A DNA stretch of 36,969 bases from an uncultured Eubacteriales bacterium (GCA_934481505.1 CAKSPP010000001.1:1-36969); one strand, 5' to 3'; positions 7,456-15,291 are shown, counted from the stretch's first letter. Notes: generated by a model not told the origin, from the sequence alone. Numbers and translations: made by a program.

Positions 7456-7619
7456 CATATAAACATAAGTATTAAGCAGGCAACAAAAACAACGGCTCCG
7501 ACGGCGGTCATAATACCGTATATCTTTTTTGATTCGGGGTCGTTTTTCTCTTTTATAAGAAGCCCTGCCGAAACCGCGGCGATCGCCGCACCTATTATCA
7601 TTCCTGTTATTTTAATCAT
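7455..7619 (-). CDS. Small two-helix membrane protein coupled to the P-type ATPase
   Basis: A 54-residue reading frame starts at an ATG that overlaps the ATPase stop (ATGA, 7619-7616). GGAGGGAG lies at the right distance upstream, within the end of the ATPase gene. The protein is MIKITGMIIG, then an Ala/Gly-rich hydrophobic segment to residue 22, a charged turn (KEKNDPESKK), and a second hydrophobic segment (residues 33-54) ending in LILMFI. It therefore looks like a hairpin of two membrane helices with its loop exposed. It has no Cys or His cluster beyond Cys48. I do not recognise a family. Tight coupling to the ATPase suggests an accessory subunit or regulator of the pump. The coupling and ribosome site argue that it is real despite its length. 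Confidence 0.72.
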   Translation of the reverse strand: MIKITGMIIGAAIAAVSAGLLIKEKNDPESKKIYGIMTAVGAVVFVACLILMFI

Positions 7620-9460
7620 TTTTTCTCCCTCCGGTTCAAAAGTAATGCCGAGTTTATAATTACGAGAACCGAGCCCGCGTTATGTACAAGTGCTCCGATA
7701 ACGGGGTTCAGTATCCCGGTTATTGCGAGAGCTATCGCAAGGAAATTAAGAGTCATCGAAAAGGTCAGGTTCAGTTTTATCGTCGTCATCATTCTTTTCG
7801 ATAACACGATAAGATGCGGCAGGCTCTTTATATCGTCGTTTACAAGGACGATATCCGCCGCGTCAACGGCGATGTCGCTGCCTATTCCGCCCATCGCAAT
7901 TCCGACCGTTGCGGCTTTTAAGGCGGGTGCGTCGTTTATTCCGTCGCCCGTCATCAGAACCCCGTTTTCGTCTCCGAATTTTTTGATAAGTGAAAGCTTG
8001 TCTTCCGGCAGACATCCCGAATAGACTTTTTCGATTCCGAGTTTTGCGGCGACTGCCGACGCGGTTTTTTCGTTGTCTCCCGTTATGAGAACAGGAGTTA
8101 CTCCGAGAGCTTTTATTTTGCCGAGAGTTTCTTTGCCGCCCTGCTTTTCGGGGTCGGTAAGTTCAATAAATCCTGCGTATTTTCCGTCGATTGCGATATG
8201 TGTTACGGTCGAACTTCCGTTTGTGATTTCGGGAAGCAAAATACCCTCTTCCTTAATCATTTCGGCGTTTCCCGCAATGACGGTTTTACCGTTTACCGTT
8301 GCTTTGACCCCTCTTCCGGGAATCATTTCGAAATTTTCGGGTTTATCGGGCTTTTGCCCGTAAGACGAAACTATCGCTTTACCTATCGGGTGTTCCGAAA
8401 GGCTTTCCGCCGCTGCGGCAAAGGCGAAAAGTTCCTCTTTTGAAAGGTCTGAAAGGACGCTTTCCGCATTTGTAACGACAGGTTTTCCCACGGTCAGCGT
8501 TCCCGTTTTGTCAAATGCCGCGGTGCCTACCGTCGCGAGTCTTTCGAGTGCGTCGCCCTCTCTTACGAGAAATCCGTGCTTTGTCGCGTTGCCGATTGCC
8601 GCCATTATCGCCGTCGGGGTCGCAAGAACCAAGGCACAGGGGCAGAAAACAACGAGAATTGTTACCGCCCTGATTATTTCGCCCGAAATTATCCATGTGA
8701 GAGCCGCCGCAGCAAGAGCGATAACGACTATCCATGTCGCCCACCTGTCGGCAATTCCGACGATTTTCGCTTTGCCTGCGTCCGCCGATTCAACAAGGCG
8801 TATCATTCTTCTTATCGAGCTGTCTTCGCCGACCTTTGTCGCACGCATTTCAAACGCTCCGAAACGGTTGACCGTTCCGCTTGAAACTTCGTCGCCCTCT
8901 TCTTTGTCGACAGGCATCGGTTCTCCCGTCATTACCGATTCGTCAACCGAGGTTTTCCCCGAAATTATAATTCCGTCGACAGGAATGCTTTCGCCCGGCA
9001 GAACCCTTAAAATATCATCTTTTTTTACATTTTCCGCCGAAACGATTTTTTCTTCGCCGTCCGAAATTCTTCTTGCGGTTCTCGGAGTCAGTTTTACGAG
9101 CTTTTCAATTCCCGCACGGGCTTTTGCGACCGTCATGTCTTCGAGCAACGCTCCGAGCTGCATGATAAATGCGACTTCTCCCGCGGCAAAGGTTTCGCCG
9201 ATAAGCACCGAGGCTATAAGTGCGAGCGAAACAAGCACATCGGCTTTGATGTCGAACGCCGTGACAAGTCCGATAATCGCTTCAAGAATTATCGGAACGC
9301 CGCAGAGAATAATTGAAACCCACGCAATATCAAACGGTAACGGCAACGCTTTCGTTATGCTCAAAACAAGCGAAATCGCCGAAATTATAAGAAAAACGAT
9401 GTCTTTTTTCGTTCCGCCCATGTCGAGAAACCGTTCAAGCTTCTCTATAATCTTTTTCAT
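7616..9460 (-). CDS. P1B-type heavy-metal-transporting ATPase
   Basis: A 614-residue metal exporter with all P-type ATPase motifs: TGE (178-180), the membrane CPC metal site (273-275), the phosphorylated DKTGTLT (317-323), the heavy-metal-specific HP (357-358), and GDGIND (505-510). Hydrophobic segments flank these as expected. There is no N-terminal HMA domain; the protein opens with a short basic helix. The metal is uncertain. Helix 7 has LNFLAIAL with Asn572, and helix 8 has HNAGS (593-597), which is neither the MxxSS of Cu(I) pumps nor the DxG of Zn/Cd pumps. The neighbouring csoR has Cu(I)-type ligands, which argues for copper. The promoter at 9502-9530 carries a CsoR-like operator. The ribosome site AAGGAG lies 12 bases before the ATG. 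Confidence 0.9.
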   Translation of the reverse strand: MKKIIEKLERFLDMGGTKKDIVFLIISAISLVLSITKALPLPFDIAWVSIILCGVPIILEAIIGLVTAFDIKADVLVSLALIASVLIGETFAAGEVAFIMQLGALLEDMTVAKARAGIEKLVKLTPRTARRISDGEEKIVSAENVKKDDILRVLPGESIPVDGIIISGKTSVDESVMTGEPMPVDKEEGDEVSSGTVNRFGAFEMRATKVGEDSSIRRMIRLVESADAGKAKIVGIADRWATWIVVIALAAAALTWIISGEIIRAVTILVVFCPCALVLATPTAIMAAIGNATKHGFLVREGDALERLATVGTAAFDKTGTLTVGKPVVTNAESVLSDLSKEELFAFAAAAESLSEHPIGKAIVSSYGQKPDKPENFEMIPGRGVKATVNGKTVIAGNAEMIKEEGILLPEITNGSSTVTHIAIDGKYAGFIELTDPEKQGGKETLGKIKALGVTPVLITGDNEKTASAVAAKLGIEKVYSGCLPEDKLSLIKKFGDENGVLMTGDGINDAPALKAATVGIAMGGIGSDIAVDAADIVLVNDDIKSLPHLIVLSKRMMTTIKLNLTFSMTLNFLAIALAITGILNPVIGALVHNAGSVLVIINSALLLNRREKK

Positions 9461-9478
9461 CTTCCGAATTTTCTCCTT

Positions 9479-9496
9479 TATACCTAACGGGGTATA
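9479..9496. promoter_or_regulatory. Second candidate CsoR operator in the ATPase 5' leader
   Basis: TATACC (9479-9484), TAACGG, GGTATA (9491-9496). The outer 6-bp arms are perfect, and the pattern matches the TATACC/GGTATA ends of the main operator. It lies just downstream of the ATPase -10 box and overlaps the ribosome-site region on the minus strand. Confidence 0.55.
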
Positions 9497-9501
9497 GGTA
9501 T

Positions 9502-9530
9502 AGTATACCCGTATGGGTATACTTTGTCAA
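9502..9530 (-). promoter_or_regulatory. ATPase promoter with embedded CsoR-like operator
   Basis: Minus strand: TTGACA (9530-9525), 17-base spacer, TATACT (9507-9502), a near-consensus sigma-A promoter. The perfect palindrome GTATACCC-GTAT-GGGTATAC (9503-9522) covers the -10 box and most of the spacer. CsoR operators have this GC-core, TATACC-ended form. Bound repressor would exclude RNA polymerase, and Cu(I) would release it. That the adjacent CsoR binds here is inferred. Confidence 0.85.
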
Positions 9531-9551
9531 GAGGGTTTCGGAAAAAATTTA

Positions 9552-9591
9552 TAAAAAAAGACAGCAGTTATCAGCCCTCAGCCAACTGCTG
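9552..9591 (-). terminator. Terminator after csoR
   Basis: Read on the minus strand, CAGCAGTT and AACTGCTG form an 8-bp stem around a 14-base loop, followed by TCTTTTTTTAT. It separates csoR from the ATPase, so the ATPase depends mainly on its own promoter. Confidence 0.8.
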
Positions 9592-9609
9592 CCCGTGATT
9601 TTATCGAAA

Positions 9610-9885
9610 TCAGCCCATATTCGCAAAACGCTCGACGGCTTTCGTGAAGTCCTCAATCGTTTTGTCCGCGTCGCCGTGTTCAATGCCGTCCTTGACGCAA
9701 TGTTTTATATGCCCCTCCAAAACGACCTGTCCGCATTTATGCAGAGCCGATTTTGCGGCGTTTATCTGTGAAAGAATGTCTTCGCAGGGGACATTTTCGT
9801 CAATCATTCTGTCGATTGCCTGAACCTGCCCTATTATTTTTTTCAGCCTTCTGTGAAGGTTTTCGGAATCCATACATTGTCTCAT
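9610..9885 (-). CDS. csoR: CsoR-family copper-sensing repressor
   Basis: A 91-residue all-helical DUF156/CsoR repressor. The start is the ATG at 9885 after CGGAGG; a longer in-frame version would add 22 residues that overlap the promoter. The Cu(I) ligand set is complete: Cys34, His59 and Cys63, with the spacing (C-x24-H-x3-C) of Mycobacterium tuberculosis CsoR. This separates it from FrmR (formaldehyde) and RcnR (Ni/Co) relatives. The dimer/tetramer core RRLKKIIGQVQAIDRM opens the protein. Its likely targets are the palindromes at 9503-9522 and 9479-9496 before the ATPase. It has its own consensus promoter, which lacks an obvious CsoR palindrome, so it may be constitutive. Confidence 0.88.
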   Translation of the reverse strand: MRQCMDSENLHRRLKKIIGQVQAIDRMIDENVPCEDILSQINAAKSALHKCGQVVLEGHIKHCVKDGIEHGDADKTIEDFTKAVERFANMG

Positions 9886-9906
9886 TTCAAGTCCTCCGTT
9901 TCGTAT

Positions 9907-9935
9907 ATTATAGCGACTTTTTTTTGAAAAGTCAA
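9907..9935 (-). promoter_or_regulatory. csoR promoter
   Basis: Minus strand: TTGACT (9935-9930), 17-base spacer, TATAAT (9912-9907). It lies 10 bases from the -35 box of the divergent MATE promoter, so the two polymerases may compete. Confidence 0.85.
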
Positions 9936-9944
9936 GACTTGCTA

Positions 9945-9973
9945 TTGTCATTCGGAGGGGAAAGTGATATAAT
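9945..9973 (+). promoter_or_regulatory. Promoter of the second MATE gene
   Basis: TTGTCA (9945-9950), 17-base spacer, TATAAT (9968-9973), followed by a ribosome site AGAAGGAA at 9987-9994. It is divergent from the csoR promoter. Confidence 0.8.
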
Positions 9974-9998
9974 TATCCCGTCAGAAAGAAGGAATAAA

Positions 9999-11390
9999 AT
10001 GGAAAAGACAGTGAAAAAACGCGGTCTTGATATGTTGAACGGTCCGATATGGAACAAACTGCCGATTTTCGCTTTGCCTGTTGCCGCAACGGCAATATTG
10101 GAACAGCTTTTCAACGCGTCGGACGTCGCCGTAGTCGGGAATTTCGCAGGCTCGGATAAAACGCTTGCGGTCGCGGCGGTCGGTGCAAACACCGCTATCA
10201 TAAGTCTTATAATAAATCTGTTTGTCGGAATTGCCCTCGGTGCAAATGTCGTTATCGCAAACGCAATAGGAAGAGGGGATAAAGGAGCCGTCAAAAGGGC
10301 GGTCAGCACCTCTATATTGATTTCCGCTATAGGCGGACTTATCGTCTGCGTTCTCGGAGAAATTGTCGCCGCTCCTCTTATGCGGCTTTTGCAGGTGCCC
10401 GAAGACGTTTTCCCCTCTGCACTTTTATATTTAAGAATATACCTTGCGGGTATGCCCGTTATCCTTCTTTATAATTTCGAAGCAGCGATTTTCAGAAGCG
10501 TCGGAGACACGAAAACTCCGCTTATCGCCCTTGCTTCGTCGGGCGTTCTGAATGTCATCTTAAATCTGTTTTTTGTTATAGTTCTCAAAATGACGGTAAA
10601 CGGGGTCGCAATAGCAACCGTCGTTTCAAACGCTTTAAGTTCCGCCGTGCTGTTTATCAGACTTTTGCATACCGATAAAGAGATAAAAGTCGAAATGAAA
10701 AATCTGAAATTCGACGGAGCGGCTTTCAAAAAAATAATAAGAATAGGGCTCCCGGCAGGAATTCAGGGAGCGGTTTTCGCTCTTTCGAATATCATAATTC
10801 AGTCTGCGATAAACAGCCTCGGCAAGGTCGTTATGGCGGCGTCGAGTGCGGCTTACAATATCGAAATTTTAGCGTATGACGTCCTTAATTCTTTCAGCCA
10901 GGCGTGCACGACTTTCGTCGGTCAGAATTTCGGGGCAAGAAAAATCGACCGCTGCAAAAAAACGCTTTATCTTTGTCTTTTGGAAGACCTTATCGCGACT
11001 CTTTCCGCGGTCGGACTCGTGCTTCTTTTCGGAAAATTTTTGCTTTCGCTTTTTAACTCCGACCCGGAGGTTATCGATATAGGTTATACCCGCCTTGCAA
11101 TAATTCTTTCCGCTTATGTTTTCAGTATGATTTACGACGTCATTTCGGGATATCTGCGAGGCTTCGGAATTTCGCTTGTCCCGTCGCTTTTAACTATCGT
11201 CGGCGTCTGCGGAATACGAATTTTCTGGATAAGCGTGATTTTCCCGCAAAGCCCGACTTTCAGAACGATTATGAACGTCTACCCCGTAAGCCTCGGAACG
11301 ACGGCACTTTTAATCTTCCTGTCGCTCCTCTTCTACCGCCCGGCAAAAAAATATTCGAAACAAACCCGGGACGAAGCGGCTCAGGCATAA
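9999..11390 (+). CDS. MATE family efflux transporter
   Basis: 463 residues with about 12 membrane helices, a second MATE exporter in the window. Seen features are the start WNKLPIFALPVAATAILEQL, the FNASDVAVVGNFAG loop, IFRSVGDTKTPL after helix 5, and TTFVGQNFGARKIDR after helix 7. The start at 9999 follows AGAAGGAA and a consensus promoter; the frame is open upstream into the csoR region, but those residues are hydrophilic noise. It is only distantly similar to the 4788-6128 MATE protein, so this is not a local duplication. It is monocistronic and ends at a bidirectional terminator. Nothing in the sequence ties it to copper, although it shares a control region with csoR. Confidence 0.92.
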   Translation: MEKTVKKRGLDMLNGPIWNKLPIFALPVAATAILEQLFNASDVAVVGNFAGSDKTLAVAAVGANTAIISLIINLFVGIALGANVVIANAIGRGDKGAVKRAVSTSILISAIGGLIVCVLGEIVAAPLMRLLQVPEDVFPSALLYLRIYLAGMPVILLYNFEAAIFRSVGDTKTPLIALASSGVLNVILNLFFVIVLKMTVNGVAIATVVSNALSSAVLFIRLLHTDKEIKVEMKNLKFDGAAFKKIIRIGLPAGIQGAVFALSNIIIQSAINSLGKVVMAASSAAYNIEILAYDVLNSFSQACTTFVGQNFGARKIDRCKKTLYLCLLEDLIATLSAVGLVLLFGKFLLSLFNSDPEVIDIGYTRLAIILSAYVFSMIYDVISGYLRGFGISLVPSLLTIVGVCGIRIFWISVIFPQSPTFRTIMNVYPVSLGTTALLIFLSLLFYRPAKKYSKQTRDEAAQA

Positions 11391-11418
11391 AAATTGCGTT
11401 GTTGTATTTTAAGCATAA

Positions 11419-11450
11419 AAAAGCACCCTCACGGGTGCTTTTGTCTTTAT
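11419..11450. terminator. Bidirectional terminator
   Basis: AAAAGCACCC (11419-11428), TCAC loop, GGGTGCTTTT (11433-11442), then GTCTTTATTTT. It lies between the convergent MATE and flippase genes, with a T-run on both strands. Confidence 0.9.
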
Positions 11451-11480
11451 TTTAGCTCAATCACAACAGATGACTTGCGA

Positions 11481-13001
11481 CTATTCAGTTTTATGATTTT
11501 TTCTTCTGCCTAAGAATTTTTTTACGGCAGCTTTTTCGGCGGCACTTGCTCCGAATGTGAAATACTGAACGGCAAACAGCACAACAAAGACGATTCCGCC
11601 TATAAACAGCTGCAGATATTTATTCGGCAGGAACGATGTAACAATAAGGCTTATGCAAGCCGCCGCGATATACGGAATAAGCAGCCCTTTATAACTTTGT
11701 CCGAAAAGGTAGCCTATGCTTAATCCGATTTTTTTGCTGTAATAAAGATTTACGAGAATCGTCTGCAAAATAAGAGCAAGTCCCGTTGCCGCCGCAGCCC
11801 CGACCATTCCGATATATTTTATCGCAAATATCGTCAGAATAATGTTCAGGGTTGTCGTTCCGAGCAATATAAGGGAACGGACATGTCTCTTTCGCATGAC
11901 ATCAAGGACGTTCATTGCCGCAGCGTTCGTCATATTGACAAACATCGGAAGCATTATGATTATTGCATAAAGCCATGAGACGGAATAGCTGTCTCCGTAA
12001 ACAATTTCGACGAAAGGTCGTCCGACGCATAAAAATCCGAAAGCCACAGCCCCGGAAATCAGAACATTGAGCCTGCACGGCCTGACAAGTGTTTCGGTAA
12101 GTTCTCTTCCGGAAAGTCCCGCCTTGATACTTTTTGCAATGGCAGGCATAAACATCGTTACCGGCAGAGTTGCTATCGACGAAAACATCGAAAACATACT
12201 CATCGAAACCGAATATACCGAGACGTCTTCCGGCGTCATCATAATGCTGATAAGGAACCTGTCGACGCTTGTATTCGCCGTGTTGACAATGGTTTGCAGC
12301 ATCATCGCGAACGCAAGCGGAAGCATTTGCTTAAAGACGGTCTTATCGAAATATTTCGGTATGAATTGTGCGTGAAATTTAATTACACAGTATAGGAATG
12401 TGATTACAAAACAGGTTATCGACAGTATAAAATCTACGATAACAACAAGAAAAACATTCTGCTGCCATTGAAGCAGGACTATAAGAAGCCCCGTTCTCAA
12501 AAGAAGTTTTATTGTGTCGATAAGCTTTCCGAAAACATAATTTTCATAGCCTATAAGAAAGCCGTTCAAAGGCTGCGTTATAAACCCGAAAATAAGAGTT
12601 CCCGCGGCAAAAAGAAATATTTTCTTCCCGAAAACAATCTGTTCGGGGGTCAAAGACACCGCATAGACCGAATCTATTACCGACCAGAAAACTATTGCCG
12701 CAATAGAGATTGCAAATCCGAGAATCAAGGTTACTGTCCAGATAGTCGAAGTGCTTTTTCGGATATTTTCCTCTTCGCTGCCGTCCTTTTTGCAAAGAGA
12801 AATGTTCCTTGTCATTATCGCACCCATTCCGAATTCCAGAAGGATGAGATATGACATAAAAGCTGTCATTGACTGATATACGCCGTAATCGGTCTGCCCG
12901 ACTGTCCGAATGATAAACGCGGACATGAAAATGCCGATAACGGTATTCAGAACAAGATACAGATAAGAAAGGGTAAGCCCTTTGCTTCTTCCGCTTTTCA
13001 T
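11481..13001 (-). CDS. Oligosaccharide/polysaccharide flippase (Wzx-like)
   Basis: A 506-residue membrane protein of the MVF/Wzx superfamily with about 14 predicted helices. The opening (KGLTLSYLYLVLNTVIGIF, then the TVGQTDYGVYQS loop at about residue 34) and the short cytoplasmic charged loops are typical of lipid-linked oligosaccharide flippases. It would move undecaprenyl-linked repeat units across the membrane. The start overlaps the stop of the iron-sulfur gene (ATGA, 13001-12998) and has only a weak AGGT, so translation depends on coupling. It is the last gene of the operon that starts at 15212. No polymerase (Wzy) or glycosyltransferase is adjacent, so the exported glycan must be assembled by genes elsewhere. 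Confidence 0.88.
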   Translation of the reverse strand: MKSGRSKGLTLSYLYLVLNTVIGIFMSAFIIRTVGQTDYGVYQSMTAFMSYLILLEFGMGAIMTRNISLCKKDGSEEENIRKSTSTIWTVTLILGFAISIAAIVFWSVIDSVYAVSLTPEQIVFGKKIFLFAAGTLIFGFITQPLNGFLIGYENYVFGKLIDTIKLLLRTGLLIVLLQWQQNVFLVVIVDFILSITCFVITFLYCVIKFHAQFIPKYFDKTVFKQMLPLAFAMMLQTIVNTANTSVDRFLISIMMTPEDVSVYSVSMSMFSMFSSIATLPVTMFMPAIAKSIKAGLSGRELTETLVRPCRLNVLISGAVAFGFLCVGRPFVEIVYGDSYSVSWLYAIIIMLPMFVNMTNAAAMNVLDVMRKRHVRSLILLGTTTLNIILTIFAIKYIGMVGAAAATGLALILQTILVNLYYSKKIGLSIGYLFGQSYKGLLIPYIAAACISLIVTSFLPNKYLQLFIGGIVFVVLFAVQYFTFGASAAEKAAVKKFLGRRKNHKTE

Positions 13002-14164
13002 AGTTTTTTAATACCTGTTTTTCTTAAAAATAATACAAACCGTATTTTACTTTTTATATAAAATGATTTTCCTCCGGACGGCATCCCCGCGGAAATCGCC
13101 GCAGCCCGAAGCCCCTTTTCGGATAGGGTTTTGATAAAAAGTTTTCTCTTTTCCGCCTTTTCGGGTGTGAGAGCGGCTTTCGCCCTGCAATTATAGGACG
13201 CCGCATGAAGGTCGACGGGTTCGAGCGTTACTTCCTGCGAAATTTCTTTGAGAACGGTTTCTCCTTTTTGACTGTTTACCAGAATAAGAGACAGTCCGGT
13301 AAAATCGTTTTTGAGAGACGATAATTCATATTTCCAGAAATCCGCAAGAATAAGATCCGAATAATGATTGTTTATAAACTTGCAGTCAAAGCAGTTTTCG
13401 CGGTTTATCAGATGAGTGTAGATAAAAGAATGAAAATACGGATCAATTTCGGCGGGCGAAAGATATTCTTTCCCGTTTTCAAAGGTTATTGAAATCCCGT
13501 GTCTGCCCCAGCCGAATTTTTTTGTTCTGAAATTTACGCTTTTCGTTTTTGAGCCGTATTTTTTTTCAAGTGCTGAAAGATAATCGTCAAAAACCTTGTG
13601 CGACGGAAATCCTCCGCAGGCAAAATCGCAGGTGAGGAGATTATCGTAATCTTTTTCAAGATATCTTTTAAGCCCCGCAACCTGACAGGGAGCCCCGCAG
13701 AAAAGAACCTGACGCCCTGTCTTCAAAATGTTTTTAATCTCGGAAAAAGTGTTACCGACAAGGCTTTCGGTATATTTGCTTCTTCTTATTTCGTCAAGGT
13801 CAAATTCGTCGGTTGAACCGAAAATGACGGAATGGAGGTCCTTTGAATAAACCGCCCCGAAAACAACACCGCCTTTTTTGAGAATAAGGTCGGCGACTGC
13901 GGAAAAAATACCGCCCGAAGAGCTTTTCGCAACAGTTTCTTTGTCCTTTGCAAAACCGCCGTATGCCGCGGAAAGGTTCTGAACCTCGCGTTCGTTGTTC
14001 CAAGGACAGACCTCGACGCACCTGCCGCAGTCAACGCACTTTTTCTCGTCTACTCCGACTTCGTAAAAAAGTCCGCCGTTGTCGACAGCGATAGCTTTTG
14101 TCGGGCAGATATTAAGGCAGGCTCCGCAATTTGAACATCCGTTAAACCGGGAAATATTATTCAT
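12998..14164 (-). CDS. F420-hydrogenase/dehydrogenase beta-subunit-like iron-sulfur protein
   Basis: 388 residues. An N-terminal two-cluster ferredoxin domain has CxxCxxCxxxC twice (Cys10, 13, 16, 20 and Cys43, 46, 49, 53), followed by CPWN. The rest matches the N- and C-terminal halves of the FrhB/FdhB family (KSSSGGIFSAVADLIL, GAPCQVAGLKRYL, CDFACGG), a fold that binds FAD in hydrogenase and glutamate synthase partners. The ribosome site AAGGAG lies inside the end of the upstream gene. Such proteins are often found between polysaccharide pyruvyl transferase and flippase genes in Firmicutes and Bacteroidetes. Their function in surface glycan synthesis is not settled. True F420 metabolism is not implied, as no F420 genes are visible. 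A redox step on a sugar or its carrier is a guess. Confidence 0.87.
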   Translation of the reverse strand: MNNISRFNGCSNCGACLNICPTKAIAVDNGGLFYEVGVDEKKCVDCGRCVEVCPWNNEREVQNLSAAYGGFAKDKETVAKSSSGGIFSAVADLILKKGGVVFGAVYSKDLHSVIFGSTDEFDLDEIRRSKYTESLVGNTFSEIKNILKTGRQVLFCGAPCQVAGLKRYLEKDYDNLLTCDFACGGFPSHKVFDDYLSALEKKYGSKTKSVNFRTKKFGWGRHGISITFENGKEYLSPAEIDPYFHSFIYTHLINRENCFDCKFINNHYSDLILADFWKYELSSLKNDFTGLSLILVNSQKGETVLKEISQEVTLEPVDLHAASYNCRAKAALTPEKAEKRKLFIKTLSEKGLRAAAISAGMPSGGKSFYIKSKIRFVLFLRKTGIKKL

Positions 14165-15212
14165 CGGTTAAAATCTCCTTCAGATATCCGATTCCTTTTG
14201 CCTTTTCTTCTTCGATTTTTTTATTGACAGCCTCATAATCTATATGAGAACGGGAAAGTTCTTCTATTGACGGCGGAGTGATACCGAGAGTTTGCAGAAG
14301 TGAAGAAATTCTCGACGGAGAAGACGGGTTTATGACTGCGGAGAAATCCTTGTTGAGGATCGAAGAAATAGCAACTCCGTGGAAAGACGACGTCACAACC
14401 GCTTCCGCATGGTCGATAAGCCAAAGGAATTCTTCAATTCCCGCGTCGGAAACGGTTTTGCTTCCGTATGCACTGCTCCATCCGTTCTTTATCGTTACGA
14501 TTTCATATCCCGTTTCTTTTTTGAGTTTTTTTAAGAGCGGGTTGTATTTTTTATTCCAATACAAAGGATATACGAAAATATATTTCCCCTTTATATCATA
14601 TTTCTTTTCAAGTTTTCGCCATTCTTCGGCGGAAAGGAAAAATGTCGGGTCGATATTTATATCGATTTTGCCGTTATAATATTTTTTTATAACTTCCGCG
14701 TCGTCCGCTTCTCTTACGGATATACGGTCGAAATTGTTTACAAGCCTTGCGAATTCTTCTTCTTTTTCCTTTTTTACGGCGGTCACTCCCATGCTTGCGG
14801 CATAAGAAACGCGTTTTTTTTCGGGGCAGAAATCAAGGAAAAATACGGGGGAACACACATCGGGATTGAATATCTGGTCGCTTCCTGCAATACAGATATC
14901 CGCGTCGATATTCAGCTTTTTTATATCCTCATAGGAATCGTATCTCCGAACATCCAGATTCGAAGAAATAAATTCCGAGCTTTTGATAAATCTGCGGTGT
15001 CTTTTCGAAGCGTTAAGGCTGCCGTAAAGATTTTTTATGAAAATTTTCGGGTTTTTCGAAAACAGACGCCCGGCGGTTTCTCTTTCCTTGTAATCGGTGA
15101 CTGTAAAACTGTCGCATTCGAGTTTTTCAAGTTGCTTTTTCAGAGCGTAAGACTGCAAAACCGAGCCGTAGCTTGCCCATGTGCATAAGGTTGTTATCAA
15201 AGCATTTTTCAT
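14157..15212 (-). CDS. Polysaccharide pyruvyl transferase family protein
   Basis: 351 residues of the CsaB/WcaK-type pyruvyl transferase family, which adds ketal-linked pyruvate from phosphoenolpyruvate to surface sugars. Seen are the N-terminal WASYGSVLQSYALKKQL (residues 12-28), the mid-protein GSDQIFNP (about 110), the RISVREAD block, and the late VVTSSFHGVAISSIL (about 273-287), which carries the conserved family SxHG. Pyruvyl groups on wall polymers anchor S-layer-type SLH domains in some Gram-positives; whether that applies here is unknown. It is the first gene of a three-gene operon. A TATAAT box lies only 6 bases before the ATG and no ribosome site is visible, so the message may be leaderless. 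Confidence 0.85.
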   Translation of the reverse strand: MKNALITTLCTWASYGSVLQSYALKKQLEKLECDSFTVTDYKERETAGRLFSKNPKIFIKNLYGSLNASKRHRRFIKSSEFISSNLDVRRYDSYEDIKKLNIDADICIAGSDQIFNPDVCSPVFFLDFCPEKKRVSYAASMGVTAVKKEKEEEFARLVNNFDRISVREADDAEVIKKYYNGKIDINIDPTFFLSAEEWRKLEKKYDIKGKYIFVYPLYWNKKYNPLLKKLKKETGYEIVTIKNGWSSAYGSKTVSDAGIEEFLWLIDHAEAVVTSSFHGVAISSILNKDFSAVINPSSPSRISSLLQTLGITPPSIEELSRSHIDYEAVNKKIEEEKAKGIGYLKEILTDE

Positions 15213-15224
15213 ACAGCAATTATA
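15213..15224 (-). promoter_or_regulatory. Candidate -10 box placed for leaderless initiation
   Basis: On the minus strand TATAAT (15224-15219) is followed by six bases and then the ATG at 15212. A start 6-7 bases after the -10 box would fall on the A of ATG. No purine-rich ribosome site fits between them. The -35 region (TGAAAA) is poor, so the call is tentative. Confidence 0.4.
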
Positions 15225-15253
15225 CGGAAAGACCGTCTTCCTTTTCAGAAATT

Positions 15254-15291
15254 AAAAAAGCCGCAGACCGTAAAAAACGGTTTACGGCTTT
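15254..15291 (-). terminator. Terminator after tRNA-Arg(CCU)
   Basis: On the minus strand AAAAGCCG and CGGCTTTT form the outer stem, with ACCG/CGGT continuing it around a T-rich loop. CTTTTTTAAT follows. It begins directly after the encoded CCA. Confidence 0.8.

Noticed and set aside
8508..9497. A 329-codon plus-strand open frame opposite the P-type ATPase
   Set aside because: The minus-strand ATPase has all family motifs. The antisense frame is Ser/Thr/Ile-rich without domains; it is open because the sense gene rarely uses TTA, CTA and TCA codons.
9753..9998. N-terminal extension of the second MATE protein by 82 residues
   Set aside because: It overlaps csoR and its promoter, is not MATE-like, and a promoter plus ribosome site lie just before the ATG at 9999.
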